64,000 nt of DNA from Portulaca oleracea (GCA_029582165.1 CM055878.1:702001-766000); one strand, 5' to 3'; shown: positions 10,585 to 22,480, counted from the stretch's first letter. The notes: generated by a model not told the origin, from the sequence alone. Translations and numbers: made by a program.

Positions 10585-13052
10585 TGAAATACCCCGTTCC
10601 AAAGGCCCCCAAAAAAAGTCCTATTATTATTATTACCAATTTATTAAGCTTATTGATAATTTTAGATGGGGCCTCTCTAAACCCTAATTCTCCTAATTAT
10701 ATATATATACCTAACTCCTCAGAAAATAATACAGTATCTCCTGCCGTCTGTCAAAGAGAAATAGAGAGTTCAGGAAGGAAGAGTGAATTCATTCGCGAAA
10801 AAGAAAAAGGGGCCGAAGGTTAGTATTATATATTCCTTTCAATCTATGTATCTTGTTGGGATGTAGAGGGTTGGGATGTAGAGAGTTAATTGTCATGTTT
10901 ATACCCCTGAATTATCGTAGGAACTTTGAACTCATAGTCTCCGCAATTCATAAAAAGTATTGATTTTTTGCTGCTAATTCTTGAGTCCAATTTCACCGAC
11001 TAACAAAATTTCAATCATTAAATTGTGTAGTTTCTAATTTTGTCGTGCAACTTGTTATTAATTATAGTGGCCGACAAACCCCTATTAGATATTGATGAAT
11101 TGGTGAATGGAAGTGAGGAAGGACATCAATAAAATTAGGGTCTCATACTTTGATTGCCGCAATATCTTGTAGTAGCCTTAGATGGTGCAAGTGGATGGTA
11201 ATTGAGATTGGGAAAAGGAACAATTAATGGTATATATTGATTTACCTTTACGTCATCAAAATCTTAAAGATGTATTGAAGAAGGCTTGGTTAATTACATC
11301 AGTGCATGGGGACAATCATAGCAAGTTCCTTTTAATATGATAATTAATTGGTGAGTGGGTTAATTAGGAATACCAACAAGATAAATAGACAACTGTGGCG
11401 CAATCTGGTAAATAAGGTTGGGATTATTCTCACAATCTTCTTCTTCCGATCTAGAATATTCGCTACCTTATGTTTTTCTCCCATGTTTGTTATATCAGAC
11501 GTTTATAATTTTACGGTTAGTTTGCGATTAATTGTATATCGGTACCTTCGGAAAATTTAGTGTATTATATGTTGATATCGAGGGTTCCTATGAATTATAG
11601 GTATCAACTAAATGGTGGAGTTGACTTATTTTGGTAGCATTTCACGTAAGTGGTGTGATATTCTTTTAGTTTTCCTTCATCCCAAAATATTATTTCGTAT
11701 AGTCTTTTTCGTAAAGTGGTTTTATTAAATCTGGTTGGCATGATATAGTTTAAGTATATTATATTTAGTTATATTTATGTCCGAAAGATTTGTTCGACTC
11801 CGTATTGATTTATATGTTTATAAAGTGAACCTTCCGATATCAATTTTATAAGTTATGTTCGTATTTTGATATATACTTAGTATTGGAACCCTTAGTAATG
11901 ATTTTAATTAATCTTTGCAAGTATGTGTTACTAAGTTATTTTCTTACTTTTGACCTATTGATTTATGCGTTTAAAAACTACCCCTTTGACAGTAATTTTA
12001 TAAGAAGTAGTTGTTTTATTTTATTATATTTTACCTTAAATACCGAGTGACGTTTTGTGACGATTTAATTAAATTATTTGCAAAGTAGCTGTTTTGAATA
12101 ATAGTTTTGGTATTTGAATTATTTGAACCTTCCGTTTCTAAGTGATTTTGTTGGTTTAGTTTACTGTTATTTGAAATTGCTTGGCTGGGTACTGTTTGTA
12201 CATTTTGATATTCAAGAAACTGGTTTTATTTTTGTGCTATTGTCTTCTGCCTTAGCTAGTTAAGGTATGCACTGGACCTGTCGATCGACTTGTATGCGCG
12301 TTATTGTGTATTCCGATATGTGGATGTGTTCCGTTGGGCCCAATCCTTTGTTGCCCTGCCACTGGGTCAATAGTGGTACATCGTTGCCCCACCACTGGAT
12401 CAATAGTGGCTTATCGTTGCCTTTGTCACTGGGTCAATAGTGACCTTAGCCCTAACCATTGTGATTTTGATTGCTATGTTTTGATATATATTATGTTACT
12501 TTGACGAAAATAGTTTGATCAGTTTTAGGATATATTTTGGGAGTTTTTAGCTGAGCCAAATGTTTGTAAAAGCCAGTTATATTGTGTTATGTATTTATTT
12601 ATGAACTCTGACCCAGCCTATGTTTTACTCGCATGCCTAACCAAGCTAAGGGGGTGTTATGCTACTTACTGGGTTTTCGAACTCATCCTTTCATCTTCTT
12701 TTTTTTTTTTTCAGGTTTGATTCATGACTTCTTGGTGGTATCTGAGTTACCTATGATATTGGAGTAGCGCAAGGAAGCGTAGTGGGCTAGGTTTCTGAGT
12801 AGTACTTTTTTCTCCTATTCTTTTTGTTCAGTGGTTCTTTGAAGTTGTAAGCCTTGTCACAATTCGTTATAGCTTCCGCTGTATAGTCAATTATCCTTTT
12901 TAGTTGACTATTCAATCAAGTGTTCTATTCCGGCCAAGTTAAGTCTATTTTTGTATCTTGGGTTTGTTTTTGTGTTTTGAGCCTTGCATACTTGTCGGAC
13001 CTTGTCCTACAGGTGTGCGGCGTCTGTCACTCATTGGGTTTGGGGCGTGACA
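10585..13052 (+). mobile_element. Solo LTR (2.47 kb, chromovirus-like) inside the integrase of A
   Basis: Begins TGAAATACCCCG and ends GGGGCGTGACA, flanked by a perfect 5-bp duplication GGTAC (10580-10584 and 13053-13057). A TATA box (ATATATATATAC) lies near 10700, followed by a leader. Towards the 3' end a T-run/CAG (12695-12716) resembles a splice acceptor. No coding region or primer site is present, so it is a solo LTR. The lineage is inferred from length and termini only. Confidence 0.88.
12355..12445. repeat. CACTGG...AGTG repeat triplet in the solo LTR
   Basis: Three copies of CACTGGGTCAATAGTG-like sequence start at 12360, 12393 and 12427 (period 33-34 bp). Each is an imperfect palindrome with CACT/AGTG ends. 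Confidence 0.7.
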
Positions 13053-13057
13053 GGTAC

Positions 13058-13560
13058 CATATGTTTGACCCCGTACTTAGCAAGGAGGGATTCTAACGGT
13101 CTGTTACATAAATGGGTCCTATTGTCGCTAAGGAGCGCTTTAGGGTTCCAAAATCTAGAAAAGATGTTCTTTTTGAGAAACTTGATAACTGTCTTAGTAT
13201 TGTTAGTCGGAGATGCTATAGCTTCTACCCACTTGGAGACATAATCGACGCCGACTAATATGTAGAGGTTTTATGGGATTGAGGAAACGAGCCCATGAAG
13301 TCGATTCCCCATACATCAAATAGTTTGACTTCTAGTATTCTCGATTGGGGCATCTCGTTTATTTTAGACATATTTCCTGTTCTTTGGCATATCGCAAGAT
13401 AGGACGTAGCGCCTTACATCTCTAGTAAGGGTAGGCCAGTAGAATCCTGCCTGACGGACCTTGGCTACCGTCTTATCAGGCCCAAAGTGTCCACCAAAGG
13501 GGGTGGCGTGCAGATGGAACAACACGTTTCGCACTTCTTCTTCAAGTAGATAGCGCCTTT
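13058..13560 (-). pseudogene. Integrase N-terminal and core part, element A
   Basis: Minus-strand translation across frames gives an HHCC-like zinc-binding region (HATPFGGHFG through a YCQRTG-like cysteine). It then shows core segments [13 protein letters not shown] (first catalytic Asp) and a SDNRTHL-like second Asp. The solo LTR at 10585-13052 separates these from the catalytic Glu at about 10560. Several stops and frame changes make it a pseudogene. Confidence 0.78.
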
Positions 13561-14233
13561 AGATTCCATCACCACAAAGTTTATACAATAAAGGTTCTTC
13601 CCAAACATACCTTTTAACATCAGAGAGGAATTTCTTCTTTTGTTGATAGGTAAGGTCCGACGGAAGAATGCCACAAACAAGATAGTTCACATAGTCGGCA
13701 AACCACGTAGTTGGGCGCTGAGCTATGGCTAGGAGTTGTTCATGAGGAAACGACTCATTAATAGGTAGATCATCATCAGCTGATGAATCTAATTGAAGCC
13801 GCGAAAGATGGTCGACTACCTCGTTTTGGAGACTGCGCTTATCCCAAATTTCGATACCAAATTCTTGTAGCAATAAGACCCATCGAATCAGGCGAGGTTT
13901 CGAATCAGCGTATGTCATCAAGTGCTTGATGGCGACATGGTCTGTGTAGATTATGACTGGAGAATTAACCAAATAGGGCTTGAACTTGTCTAGGGCATAT
14001 ACTACTGCTAAGAATTCTTTTTCAGTAGTTGCATAATTTACATGGGCTCCATCAAGGGTTTTGTTGGCGTTGTAGATGGCATATGGTTTTCCATCAACTC
14101 TTTGCCCCAAGACTGCTTCTATCGCGTGATCACTAGAATCGTACATAATCTCAAAGGGAAGGTCCCAGTTTGGTGCTTGCATAATAAGCGCGGTTACCAA
14201 AGCATGTTTCAATTTTGAAAAGCCGCTAAACAT
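13559..14233 (-). pseudogene. RNase H domain, element A
   Basis: A 224-codon frame with clear Ty3/gypsy RNase H features: FEIMYDSSDHAIEAVLGQ, then YATTEKEFLAVVYALDKF, then VIIYTDHVAIKHLM, and DHLSRLQ at the end. In the family this domain removes RNA from RNA/DNA hybrids during reverse transcription. The last part runs into the integrase N-terminus (LPSDLTYQQKKKFLSDVK). It overlaps the RT frame by 25 bp at 14209-14233, in a different frame, so at least one indel lies there. Confidence 0.85.
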
Positions 14234-15132
14234 TCTTCATTAAACTTAAAAGAAACGTCCTTAGCAAGGAGCTTCGTTAGGGGGTTCGCAGTTTTCGAGA
14301 AGTCCTTAATAAATCGCCGATAGTACCCCACGTGCCCTAAAAAGCTTCTGATACCCTTCACAGATATAGGTGGGGGTAGCTTTTCAATCACCTCAACTTT
14401 AGCCTTGTCTATTGAAATTCCCTTGTTGGATATAACATGTCCCAGGACTACTCCTTCTTGCACCATAAAGTGACATTTTTCCCAATTAAGAACTAAGTTA
14501 ACTTCTTCGCATCTTTGTAGTACTCGCTTCAGGTTTTGCAGACAAAGATCGAATGAGGTTCCATACACCGAAAAATCGTCCATGAATACTTCCACAATGT
14601 CTTTGATAAATTCAACAAAGAGTGCCATCATACACCTTTGAAAAGTGCGCATTGCACAATCCGAAGGGCACTCTTCTGTAGGTGAAGGTTCCGTAGGGGC
14701 AGGTGAAGGTTGTCTTTTCTTGGTCCTTGGGGTGAATGGGAATTTGGAAAAATCCTAAATAGCCATCTAGATAGCAAAAATAGGAGTTTTTAGCTAGACG
14801 CTCCAGCATTTGATCTACAAAAGGAAGCCAGAAGTGATCTTTCCTAGTGGCTTTGTTTAGCTTCCTGTGGTCAATACACATTCTCCATTAAGTAACCGTT
14901 CTAGTAGGAATTAGCTCGTTCTTTTTGTTTTTTTTTTTATCACAGTCATCCCCCCTTTCTTTGGGATTACATGAACAGGGCTAACCCACTCACTATCAGA
15001 GATGGGGTAAATTATGCCCGTCTTGAGGAGTTTCAGTATCTCCTTCTTCACTACCTTCTTCATATTTGGGTTAAGCCTCCTTTGATGCTCGGCTGAAGGT
15101 TTATGGTCCTCCTCAAGGAGAATTCTATGCAT
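14209..15132 (-). pseudogene. Reverse transcriptase, element A (Athila)
   Basis: Three consecutive minus-strand frames cover RT. The first (14911-15132) has KKEILKLLKTGIIYPISDSEWVSP-like sequence. The second (14612-14881) has CIDHRKLNKATRKDHFWLPF, the LDGYLGFFQIPIHP palm segment and YRRVPFGLCNA. The third (14209-14652) has the catalytic box VEVFMDDFSVYG, then HFMVQEGVVLGHVIS and the FLGHVGYYRRFIKDFS connection. Catalytic FMDD is retained, but frameshifts and a disrupted segment near 14890-14940 break the gene. The lineage call (Athila) rests on the gag, protease and ORF-1 context. Confidence 0.88.
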
Positions 15133-15210
15133 GCATAAGGAAGGATGTATCCCCTTTAGGTCGTCGATGACATATCCAATTGCTTTCCGATGAGGCCCAT
15201 AGTACTTCTA

Positions 15211-15561
15211 AAATAAAATTACTCGGAGGTACCCCAATATTTGGGGAAACTATTTTTCGGTACGCCAACTTTTCAAAACTAGTTTTGAGGTACCCTTACT
15301 TTTTGGATTAATAATTATTTGGTGCTTTTCCGACCATTAATTTTATTAAGTGACCGAAATACCCTAATTCTTCTTCTTCAAGGGTATTTCTTCAAGAAGG
15401 GAAGAACAAGGGCATTTTGGTCACTTAATAAAATTAATGGCCGGAAAAGCACCAAATAATTACTAACCCAAAAAGTAAGGGTACCTCAAAATTAGTTTTG
15501 AAAAGTTGGGGTACCTGAAAAACATTTCACCAAAAGTTAGGGTACCTCAGAGTAATTTTTT
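15211..15561. mobile_element. MITE with long terminal inverted repeats and 9-bp target duplication (Mutator-like)
   Basis: A 351-bp near-perfect foldback. Arms of about 160 bp start AAATAAAATTACTC and AAAAAATTACTC and flank a short centre with CTTCTTCTTC. The flanks are the same 9-mer GTACTTCTA (15202-15210 and 15562-15570). A 9-bp duplication with long inverted arms is typical of Mutator-derived MITEs. It has no coding capacity and sits between the protease and RT of A. Confidence 0.88.
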
Positions 15562-15570
15562 GTACTTCTA

Positions 15571-16528
15571 GTAAGGACGACGTTTCTTCCCTTGTTAAAG
15601 TAGAGCTCACGCTAACTGGATAGGTGGAGTCAGGCCCGAGGAACTCGTATCGAAGTGTGTCTGGTAGCAGTTTCAACTCTACTTCAGGAGCATTTTGTTT
15701 CGTGCTATCAGAATTATCCGTCAGATCATACTCTTCTTTGGGTTCACTTGATACTTCTGGTGCAGCATCCAACAGTTTAGCATAAGCTGCTACATCGCTC
15801 TCCTCATCTTGCAGTAAACAATCATCGAGCAGACATAGTTCAAGTGGATCACTTGATTGATGGTTAGGGCATCCGTTAGTAATAATTTCTTCAATAGAAT
15901 CTACCAAATTAAAATCATCAGATATAGAAGGAAATTTCGCAGCATGATTCAGGTTAAATTCAATCTTTTATAATCCCACATCAAAGGTCATTTTTCCATT
16001 TTTCAACGCCAACACAACATCCCGAGGTTACTAAGAATGATCTACCTAGGATGATAGGTGTTCGCAAGTGTTCGTCCATCTTTAATATAATAAAATATAC
16101 TAGAACGAAGATCTCCCCTATTTTAATAGGTATATCTTCTAATATACTTACAAGGTATTTAATGGAACGTCAGCTAATTGTAGGGCAATGGTAGTAGGTT
16201 TTAATTCACTGATCCCCAGCTTCTTATACATCAAAAAGGGCATCAAACTGACACTAGATCCTAGGTCACAAAGTGCGCGGTCGATGTGTAGGGCGTCAAT
16301 TTCGCAAGGAATAGTGAAACTACTAGGGTCCTTAAGTTTGGTGGGTAGTTTGTTTTGTATGGCAGCACTATAGTAGTCATTAAGGGCCATATTTTCATGT
16401 TCCTCTAACTTCCTTTTGTTACTAAGAATTTCTTTGAGAAATTTAGCATGTGTGGGAATTTGTCGTATTACTTCATTGAAAGGGATAGTAACCTGAAGCT
16501 GTTTTATTATTTCTAGAAAATTCCTCAA
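15571..16528 (-). pseudogene. Protease and protease-RT linker, element A
   Basis: The protease lies at 16148-16528 on the minus strand: FLEIIKQLQVTIPFNEVI leads into SSFTIPCEI, ALCDLGSSVSLMP (aspartic-protease loop with D-L-G in place of D-T/S-G, as is usual in Athila) and PTTIALQLAD. After several stops (15908-16147) a VVLALKNGKMTFDVG-like segment follows. The linker at 15571-15907 contains ELKLLPDTLRYEFLGP, the conserved stretch just before RT in Athila. The MITE cuts the linker. Confidence 0.82.
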
Positions 16529-17228
16529 TTGTTTGTCGAGTTTGACTTAGCTAACCTTTGAGGGTATGGTATTGCTGGTATGTAGACTCTTTGGTTAGCT
16601 ACTGGTGGGTCCTCTTGCCTTTTTCCACTATCTTTGGTAGTAGCATCTATTGGAAGGTCTTTTTCTGGTTCAGGTTCCCTATGAGTTTCGCTACTGGTTA
16701 GGTGTGGGTCAGCTACGGTATTTTTGGGTTGCTTTTGCCTAGGTTCGTCTAATTGCTTTCCACTCCTAAGGGTCAGAGCACTACAGTGTCCTGATGTATC
16801 AACAGGAGGAGGGGTGGAAAGGTTGTTTGGATAAGTCACTTGGGAAACTAATTTTTCATTCTGGTGAGTCAGAGTCTCTACCTTTTCCAAAAGGTTTTTA
16901 ATTGTCCCTTCTTGTTCCTGTTGGTTTGATAGAAGGTTTTTTTATTAAAGTGTCTAAGTTGGGTTTTTAGTCAACATAGTGAACTTGTTGAGTTTGGTTG
17001 TTACATATTATCTCCATAGGACAAGCCAAGGTTGCATGTTCGGCCAATTGACAAGAGTTACATGGTCAAAATAAGGGTGCAGGCGAGTCAAGACGGTCCA
17101 ATTTTTTCACTAAAGAATCAAGCTTAGCAGTTAATAAAGAAATTGCATCAATATCTTGCTTACCTCCGGCTCTAGGGCGGGGTTCTGACCATTGTCGTCA
17201 GTTGTCTGGTAGATTCTCGATCAAAGTC
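16525..17228 (-). pseudogene. Gag C-terminal part with zinc knuckle, element A
   Basis: On the minus strand a coil-like segment DAISLLTAKLDSLVKKLD precedes a CCHC zinc knuckle, CNSCQLAEHATLAC (C-x2-C-x4-H-x4-C), at about 17020-17064. Downstream, 16525-16890 holds ALTLRSGKQLDEP, the Athila gag/protease signature, and a proline-rich run to IPYPQRLAKS. Internal stops are present near 16960 and 17065. The N-terminal two thirds of gag and the 5' LTR are missing: the sequence switches abruptly at about 17228 to the gag of element C on the opposite strand. Confidence 0.82.
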
Positions 17229-18666
17229 CTGGGGGAGATTCAAAAGTCTCCAACGTGTGTCTGCACCATAATCTACCCAACTGGATGCTTCTTCAGCACT
17301 TCTATTTTGGACTCTTTGATTCTCTTAAAGAATCAATCGATATTGCATCCGGAGGGACATTTTTGAAGAAAACTGCGGAGGAGGGTAACCAATTTCTTCA
17401 TGAGCTCGTTCAATATGCTCCTGATTTTGGAGGTAGCAAGTCTAGAGGAGGAGATCCATCTTTGGAGCAAGATTCCATTATTACACTTCTTTTGGCCTCT
17501 ATTTCTGAAATGCAAAAAGAAAAGGCGAATGAGGAAACTTCTAGTCAATTGAGAATGGCTCAAGAGAAGCAAATCGCCAATTTTCAACAATTAGAGCAAG
17601 TGAGTGCCATTCATGTTTCCCATATCAATCAAGACCCTTTTCTTATGATACTACCAACCAATGTCCTTCTACTCTTCAACCTTTTGACCACCACTCATTC
17701 ATTCAAGAAGAAACCTTCCATCTAACCCAACAAAGCATTCCACAACCTCAAATTTCTCAACTACCCCAAGAATCCTCATTTGGGTTGATGTTGAGGCTAA
17801 TTATGGATGACCGAGAGGAGGATCAAGCTTTTATCCAAAGTCTTGAGCTCGAATTGGCTCAAGCCAACCAATTTCAACTTACACCTATCCAACCTATTCC
17901 TATCCAAGGAGTGGAGGTGAATGATATTACCTTGCTGAGTGGAGGAGAAGTTGAGGAACCTAAGTTTGTGGAGGAGAGACTTCTTGGAGAGAATGAGGGA
18001 GATGTTGAGGATAAAACTGAAGCAAAGGGTATGGAGGTTGAGCAAGTGGTTGATAATGAGAAGGAGGGAGTGATTGATGAGGAAGTCCATTGTGTAGAAG
18101 AAAAGGTGGAGGATGAACAAGAAGTAGTTTTGAATGAAAATATTCTCGAATGCCCCGAAGAGCAATTTGATCGCCAACAATTGCAAATTCCACTCCCCAA
18201 ATGGTTGATTCAACACTTGATTGATGAAGGTCATATTGAATCAAAGCTTTATATTCTGATTGAGAAACTATCTTTCAAGCCGCTTTGTGTTGAAGTCAAT
18301 AGGATAGACACAGTTGTTCATGAGCATAAAGAGAAGGTCTATATTCTTGAAGCGGAACCCAACAATGGGAATGAAAACGATCATTCTAAGATCTTATGTC
18401 CCGAACCTGAGGTTATTGAGGATACATTTCATGATGATCCCCTCAAAATTGTTCCATTGAGGAGGGAGATCTGATTGGATAAGGTTTATATTGATAGCAT
18501 AGAGATTGTGGAGATTATTCCCAAGTGTCTGAATCTTGGAGAACCACTTGAAGAAGAAACCAAGTTGTTTCTTCATCCCCATCACCCAATCAAACCACCG
18601 GAGGGAAACCATGTTTTATTTGTGGAGGTGATGAGGAGGTGTTGGAAAAGGAGGAAGCGACGATGA
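17229..18666 (+). pseudogene. Gag and charged C-terminal segment, element C
   Basis: The plus strand shows the mid-gag block NLPNWMLLQHFYFGLF, IDIASGGTFLKKTAEE and EMQKEKANEE. After a frame break near 17725 a long acidic segment (17785-18474) follows, ending KIVPLRREI with one in-frame TGA, then continuing to 18666 with a basic end (KRRKRR). The protease core found in D is missing: the reading passes straight from WLIQHLIDEGHIESK to VVHEHKEKVYILEAEP, as in B. The start of gag is lost at the A/C junction. Confidence 0.8.
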
Positions 18667-18857
18667 GAGAAGTTGAAGATGTCATCACCTCTTCCCCGCT
18701 CATGGTCAACCCAACGACTGGAGGGATGACTTGACTTGAGGTTGTCCAAGGATGGTAGGAGTTGGAAAGGAAGGAAAAAGAAGCGGACATGGTGGAAGAA
18801 GTTGAATATGTACCTCTTATGTGCACCACATCTCTCTAGAATCAAACGGGTATTTAG

Positions 18858-18902
18858 GTCGAGCTAGGGACCTAAAACTAGCACTCTATGGGAGGCACCC
18901 CA
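18858..18902 (+). other. Conserved Athila post-pol DNA motif, element C
   Basis: GGTCGAGCTAGGGACCTAAA then ACTAGCACTCTATGGGAGGCACCCC. It aligns with the motif at 56460-56505 (D), 26071-26118 (B, minus) and 9897-9942 (A, minus), always right after the coding region. Confidence 0.7.
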
Positions 18903-20256
18903 TAATTTTTGAGTTTCTTATTTTAATTTTTAATTTTTGCATTTTTCTAATTTTATTTCTTTTTAATTTTTCTTTTCAGTCTTCTTTAGGTTTTCTATTT
19001 TTCTTGTCTTTTTGTTTCTCTTTATTTCTTTCTCTTTTAATTTGAGGTATTAGTTCTAGGTTCAAAAGAAAAAGTTGAAAAAAAAGAAAGGAAATTTGTT
19101 GTGAAAAAGAAAAAAGATGGAGTAGAAAAATAAAGAATTGAAGTTTGGAGTGAAAGAAGAAATGTGAGTGAGTGAAGTTTTTAAAAGTATATGAGTGTTG
19201 AGAGAGTTTGGAAAATTAGAAATTATGAAATTAAGAGTGAGGATAGGAGAAAAAATTGAAGTGTGAAAGTTTTTTCGGAGTTGGTATATTTTGGAGTGTT
19301 GGAAATATTTGGAATTGCCAGCAGCATGTGCTGGGCACTACAAGCAACGTAGCACCCGCTACAGCGCGCAGCAAGAGACAGCGCCTACGGAAGCACACCC
19401 AACACTCTCCAGTTCTCCGAGGGGTCGCGCCCGCGACCTGAGACTATCTGCGATTTTAATTCAGCCCTAAAACCCGACTTTCCTTTACTTACTCATTTCC
19501 TTCTCTCACAAACCCGACTCCCTCTTTCTTTACAAGCCCTAACGACAGCAAAGAACCCTCACCCAGACCCTTCCTTCCTCTCAACTCTCAAATTCGACCC
19601 TCTCTCCCTCCATTCTCGAATCAAAGCCCTAGTTCCTCTCCTCTACTGTGCAAATTTGCTGTTAGGATTCGAATTTCTATCCAGATTCGTCCAAAGTGTG
19701 TGACATTGCTCAAGCATCCATTCTACACAACTAAGTGAGGTATCTCTTGTATCATTGTGCGGAATTTTCTCCCTTCTCACTTGCTTTTGGTTCATCGGTT
19801 ATTCATGTTGAGTTAGGGATAGGTTTTGTCAATTTTTACACATAATTTTACCTCTTTGTGTGTTGATGTTTGAGCTCTATATTCTTGTATTAGTGTGTTG
19901 GGTGATTAATCGTTGCGTTTCATCTGTCAAAACTCACACACACTTAGCGCATTGAAAGTTTCTGTCGATCTACGCGCGCACTCACACTGTGTACTACGGT
20001 AGTGTACTGTTCTTAGATTCTGTGTGAGTTTACTGTGTATATTGTTCATTTTGACGAGTAAGAATCAATCTTCCCTATTGAATCTTTGTTCAAGTGCTCC
20101 GATCTGAGGTAATCTCTAGTGAATTTTGTGCATAAGTTTTTCAAACCTACTTGTTTGTTGCTTGTGTCAAATTTTTGGTTTACCTTTGAGACTAGGCACT
20201 ATTATTGTCAAAGTTCTTGCCAAGGTTCCTTGTTCCCACATTCTTTTGGTTCAAAG
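18903..20256 (+). promoter_or_regulatory. Promoter and leader-like region upstream of ORF-1, element C
   Basis: 1.35 kb with no conserved protein. An AT-rich, T-rich start (18903-19060) is followed by purine-rich DNA. A GC-rich palindrome-containing block (19315-19442) comes next, then a pyrimidine-rich leader (19480-19660), then a stretch resembling an intron ending at ORF-1. B and D lack this module. A has an equivalent upstream of its ORF-1. Promoter activity is inferred from layout only. Confidence 0.5.
19315..19442. repeat. CCCGCTAC/GCGCCCGCGA palindrome-rich block in element C
   Basis: Contains GTAGCACCCGCTAC, CGCGCAGC and GTCGCGCCCGCGAC. Very similar units (ACACCCGCTAC, GATAGCGCCCGCGATC) occur in the U3 of this element's 3' LTR at 33555-33830, but not in the other LTR copies. 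Confidence 0.65.
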
Positions 20257-21093
20257 ATGAGTGGAAGGAGCAAGCGTTTACGTGTTGAAGAGACTCCTTC
20301 ATCGCAAGCAGGGCCATCCTCATTCCCAAAGGAACGTTACCGAGCGCAAACGATGTAAAGCGGTTTGTAAGACCTCGGTTTTGTCGTTCTCTCTCAGGGA
20401 GCTGGCGGCCTTGGTCATAGAAACTAAGTCAATGGTCGGGATGAGATTGCTAAGGTAAGGATATCGGTTTGAAGGGATCACAACACAAGAAACAAAACTA
20501 AGGTCGGTCAAGGAATGGAAAATGGGCTTCGGAGGTTTTCGGGATGCAAACGGGGATGAGGAAATGGGTTTCGCAACAAGAGAGTAACGAGAAAGGGAAA
20601 TCAAATGGTATTTCCGTTAGAAAAATACCCACCGGGCTTCCTCTTTCAAGGATAGTCCGGATTAACCTCCCCAAATTCCATCGACAGACCCGGGGGAGTT
20701 CAAGGAACGGAATTTCCTAGTTAGTTTCTATTCGCTTTCGCGAACTAGAATACTAACTATCCTAATTCCTACCTTCCAACAAGCGTTGGATGTATTCGGG
20801 ATGCTTTCACACCAAAATACATTCCACTTGAGGGAAGGATAGGATTGGGAAATTGATTTCCTAACTAATTACTCACTAAAATTGCTAACCCAAACCTAAT
20901 CACCCATTCACACCCTTAATTACCCCCTAACCCATAGGGTTTCTAGCCACTAATCATGACACTAACTATGCTAACAACATCCAAACCAAACCTAAACATG
21001 ATTTCTAACATCAAACAACCATAAACAAGCAAGATAATCAAATAACAAGCAAGAACAGTTAAAGAACAAGCAAAGTAATTAGCAAAGTAATTA

Positions 21094-21827
21094 CGGGTTA
21101 GTGTGAGCTTATCCATGCGGTTATGCACTCTTCGAATAGGAATCCATTTTCTGAAAGATCCTGGCTTTCGTGCTGGGTGACAGGGGTCTTGCAGGAGAAA
21201 GATTTAGGGGGTCAAAACGTGGTTGCTGCTTACTTTTAACAAGTTGACCCAGGCCTAACTGGTGTCTATGGAGAACTCGGGGATTACCAAAACCACCATG
21301 ACTCACTCGAAGAGGGGATAGACCGAATTTGGGAAAGACCCGTTTTTGTGCTGCCTTTTCTGCCCTTTCTTTCTTTTTACAGGTATAAAAGTCATAACTT
21401 TGAGATTATAGCCCCCCTTGTTTGTCATGCTTTTAAATCTTGTTGAAGGAATGAAACTCTCGAACAACACAACAACAGAACAAGACTAAGAGTAGTTCTT
21501 TCCCTGCCTTTCGTGAAAGCTCTGGAAGCTAACCAGCACTTAATGCAGTGAAGTCTTATCTTTTAATTGTTATTTACATAACCCTCATCGGTTGCCCGCG
21601 GATTCCATTATCAAGAAGTGTATCTACGGCTTCTTGTACCAATTTCTCCTGACTGATTCGATATTCTTTAATCTTGATATGCTTGCAGGATAGATAAAGT
21701 TAAAATCAATCGAAAGTTACCTTGTGACTACGGTGGTAAACCGAAGAACAGAAAGAGCTAGCAAGTAGCAAAGGAAGAAGGAGGGGCCCCCGGCCCACGG
21801 GTCGTGAACTTCTTTTCCCGGAGAATG
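21094..21827. other. Foreign 734-bp insert in an LTR, candidate mitochondrial DNA (NUMT)
   Basis: Absent from the otherwise matching LTR L5. The junctions read TAATTA|CGGGTTAG and GAGAATG|AAGGAGTT. About 3 bp of LTR are lost and there is no target duplication and no TIR or LTR ends, which suggests end-joining capture rather than transposition. It is more GC-rich than the flanks and has no long ORF. The style (GATCCTGGCTTTCGTGCT, ATTCGAAGAGTGCATAACCG on the opposite strand) resembles plant mitochondrial spacer DNA as I recall it. This needs a search. Confidence 0.5.
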
Positions 21828-22184
21828 AAGGAGTTAAGGGAAGAGAAAACTTATCAAAGTGATTGTTTAGACCCAATTCTGTGTCTAAATACCGCCTAAA
21901 TCCTTAGCCTTTTAACTTGTTTCGTGGTTTAATTTCATAGCTTTTAATGTGTTTTTGATTATCTTGTAGATTTTGGAGTTTTCACCAAAAAACGTAGCAA
22001 AACGAGCCTTTTTATAGCATTCTTGGCGATTTCCAGAGCCGGACCGGAAATTGAGACGGAATGGACCTGGGACCACACTCCCGACCTTTGGTGCCAATTA
22101 GTGAAGTAACGCATGCTACGACCTTCGGATCGAGCGTTACATGCTTCGGAAAGAAGGAAGAACAAAGGGAAGGAAATCCGAGCT

Positions 22185-22480
22185 AGACCGTGAGCACGGT
22201 CAAGTTGACCGTAGCCACGGTGGGTTGAAGACTTGTCCAAGGAAAGAAGAGGCTAGGACGAGCAAGACTGTGGCCACGGTCTTGGGAGACCGTAGCTACG
22301 GCGGTGCGAAGAGAAGCGAAATCTGCAGTTCGCTACGCAAGACCGTAGCCACGGTACCATAGACCGTGGCCACGGTCTCCCTGACCGTACCCACGGTCTC
22401 TCGAAGGAAAAAATCGCCATGCAGATTTCGCTGGACAGAACATGACCGTGGCCACGGTCTCTTAGACCGTGACCACGGTC
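22185..22480. repeat. Palindrome array in the U3 of L4
   Basis: Multiple ACCGTGGCCACGGT-like units, several spaced exactly 21 bp (for example starts 22187 and 22208, and the run of three in about 22340-22400). The array ends about 60 bp upstream of the TATA box. Confidence 0.85.

Noticed and set aside
17797..18234. Long minus-strand frames over the gag of C
   Set aside because: Mirror frames of the acidic gag segment. They translate to Ser/Leu low-complexity with no domain.
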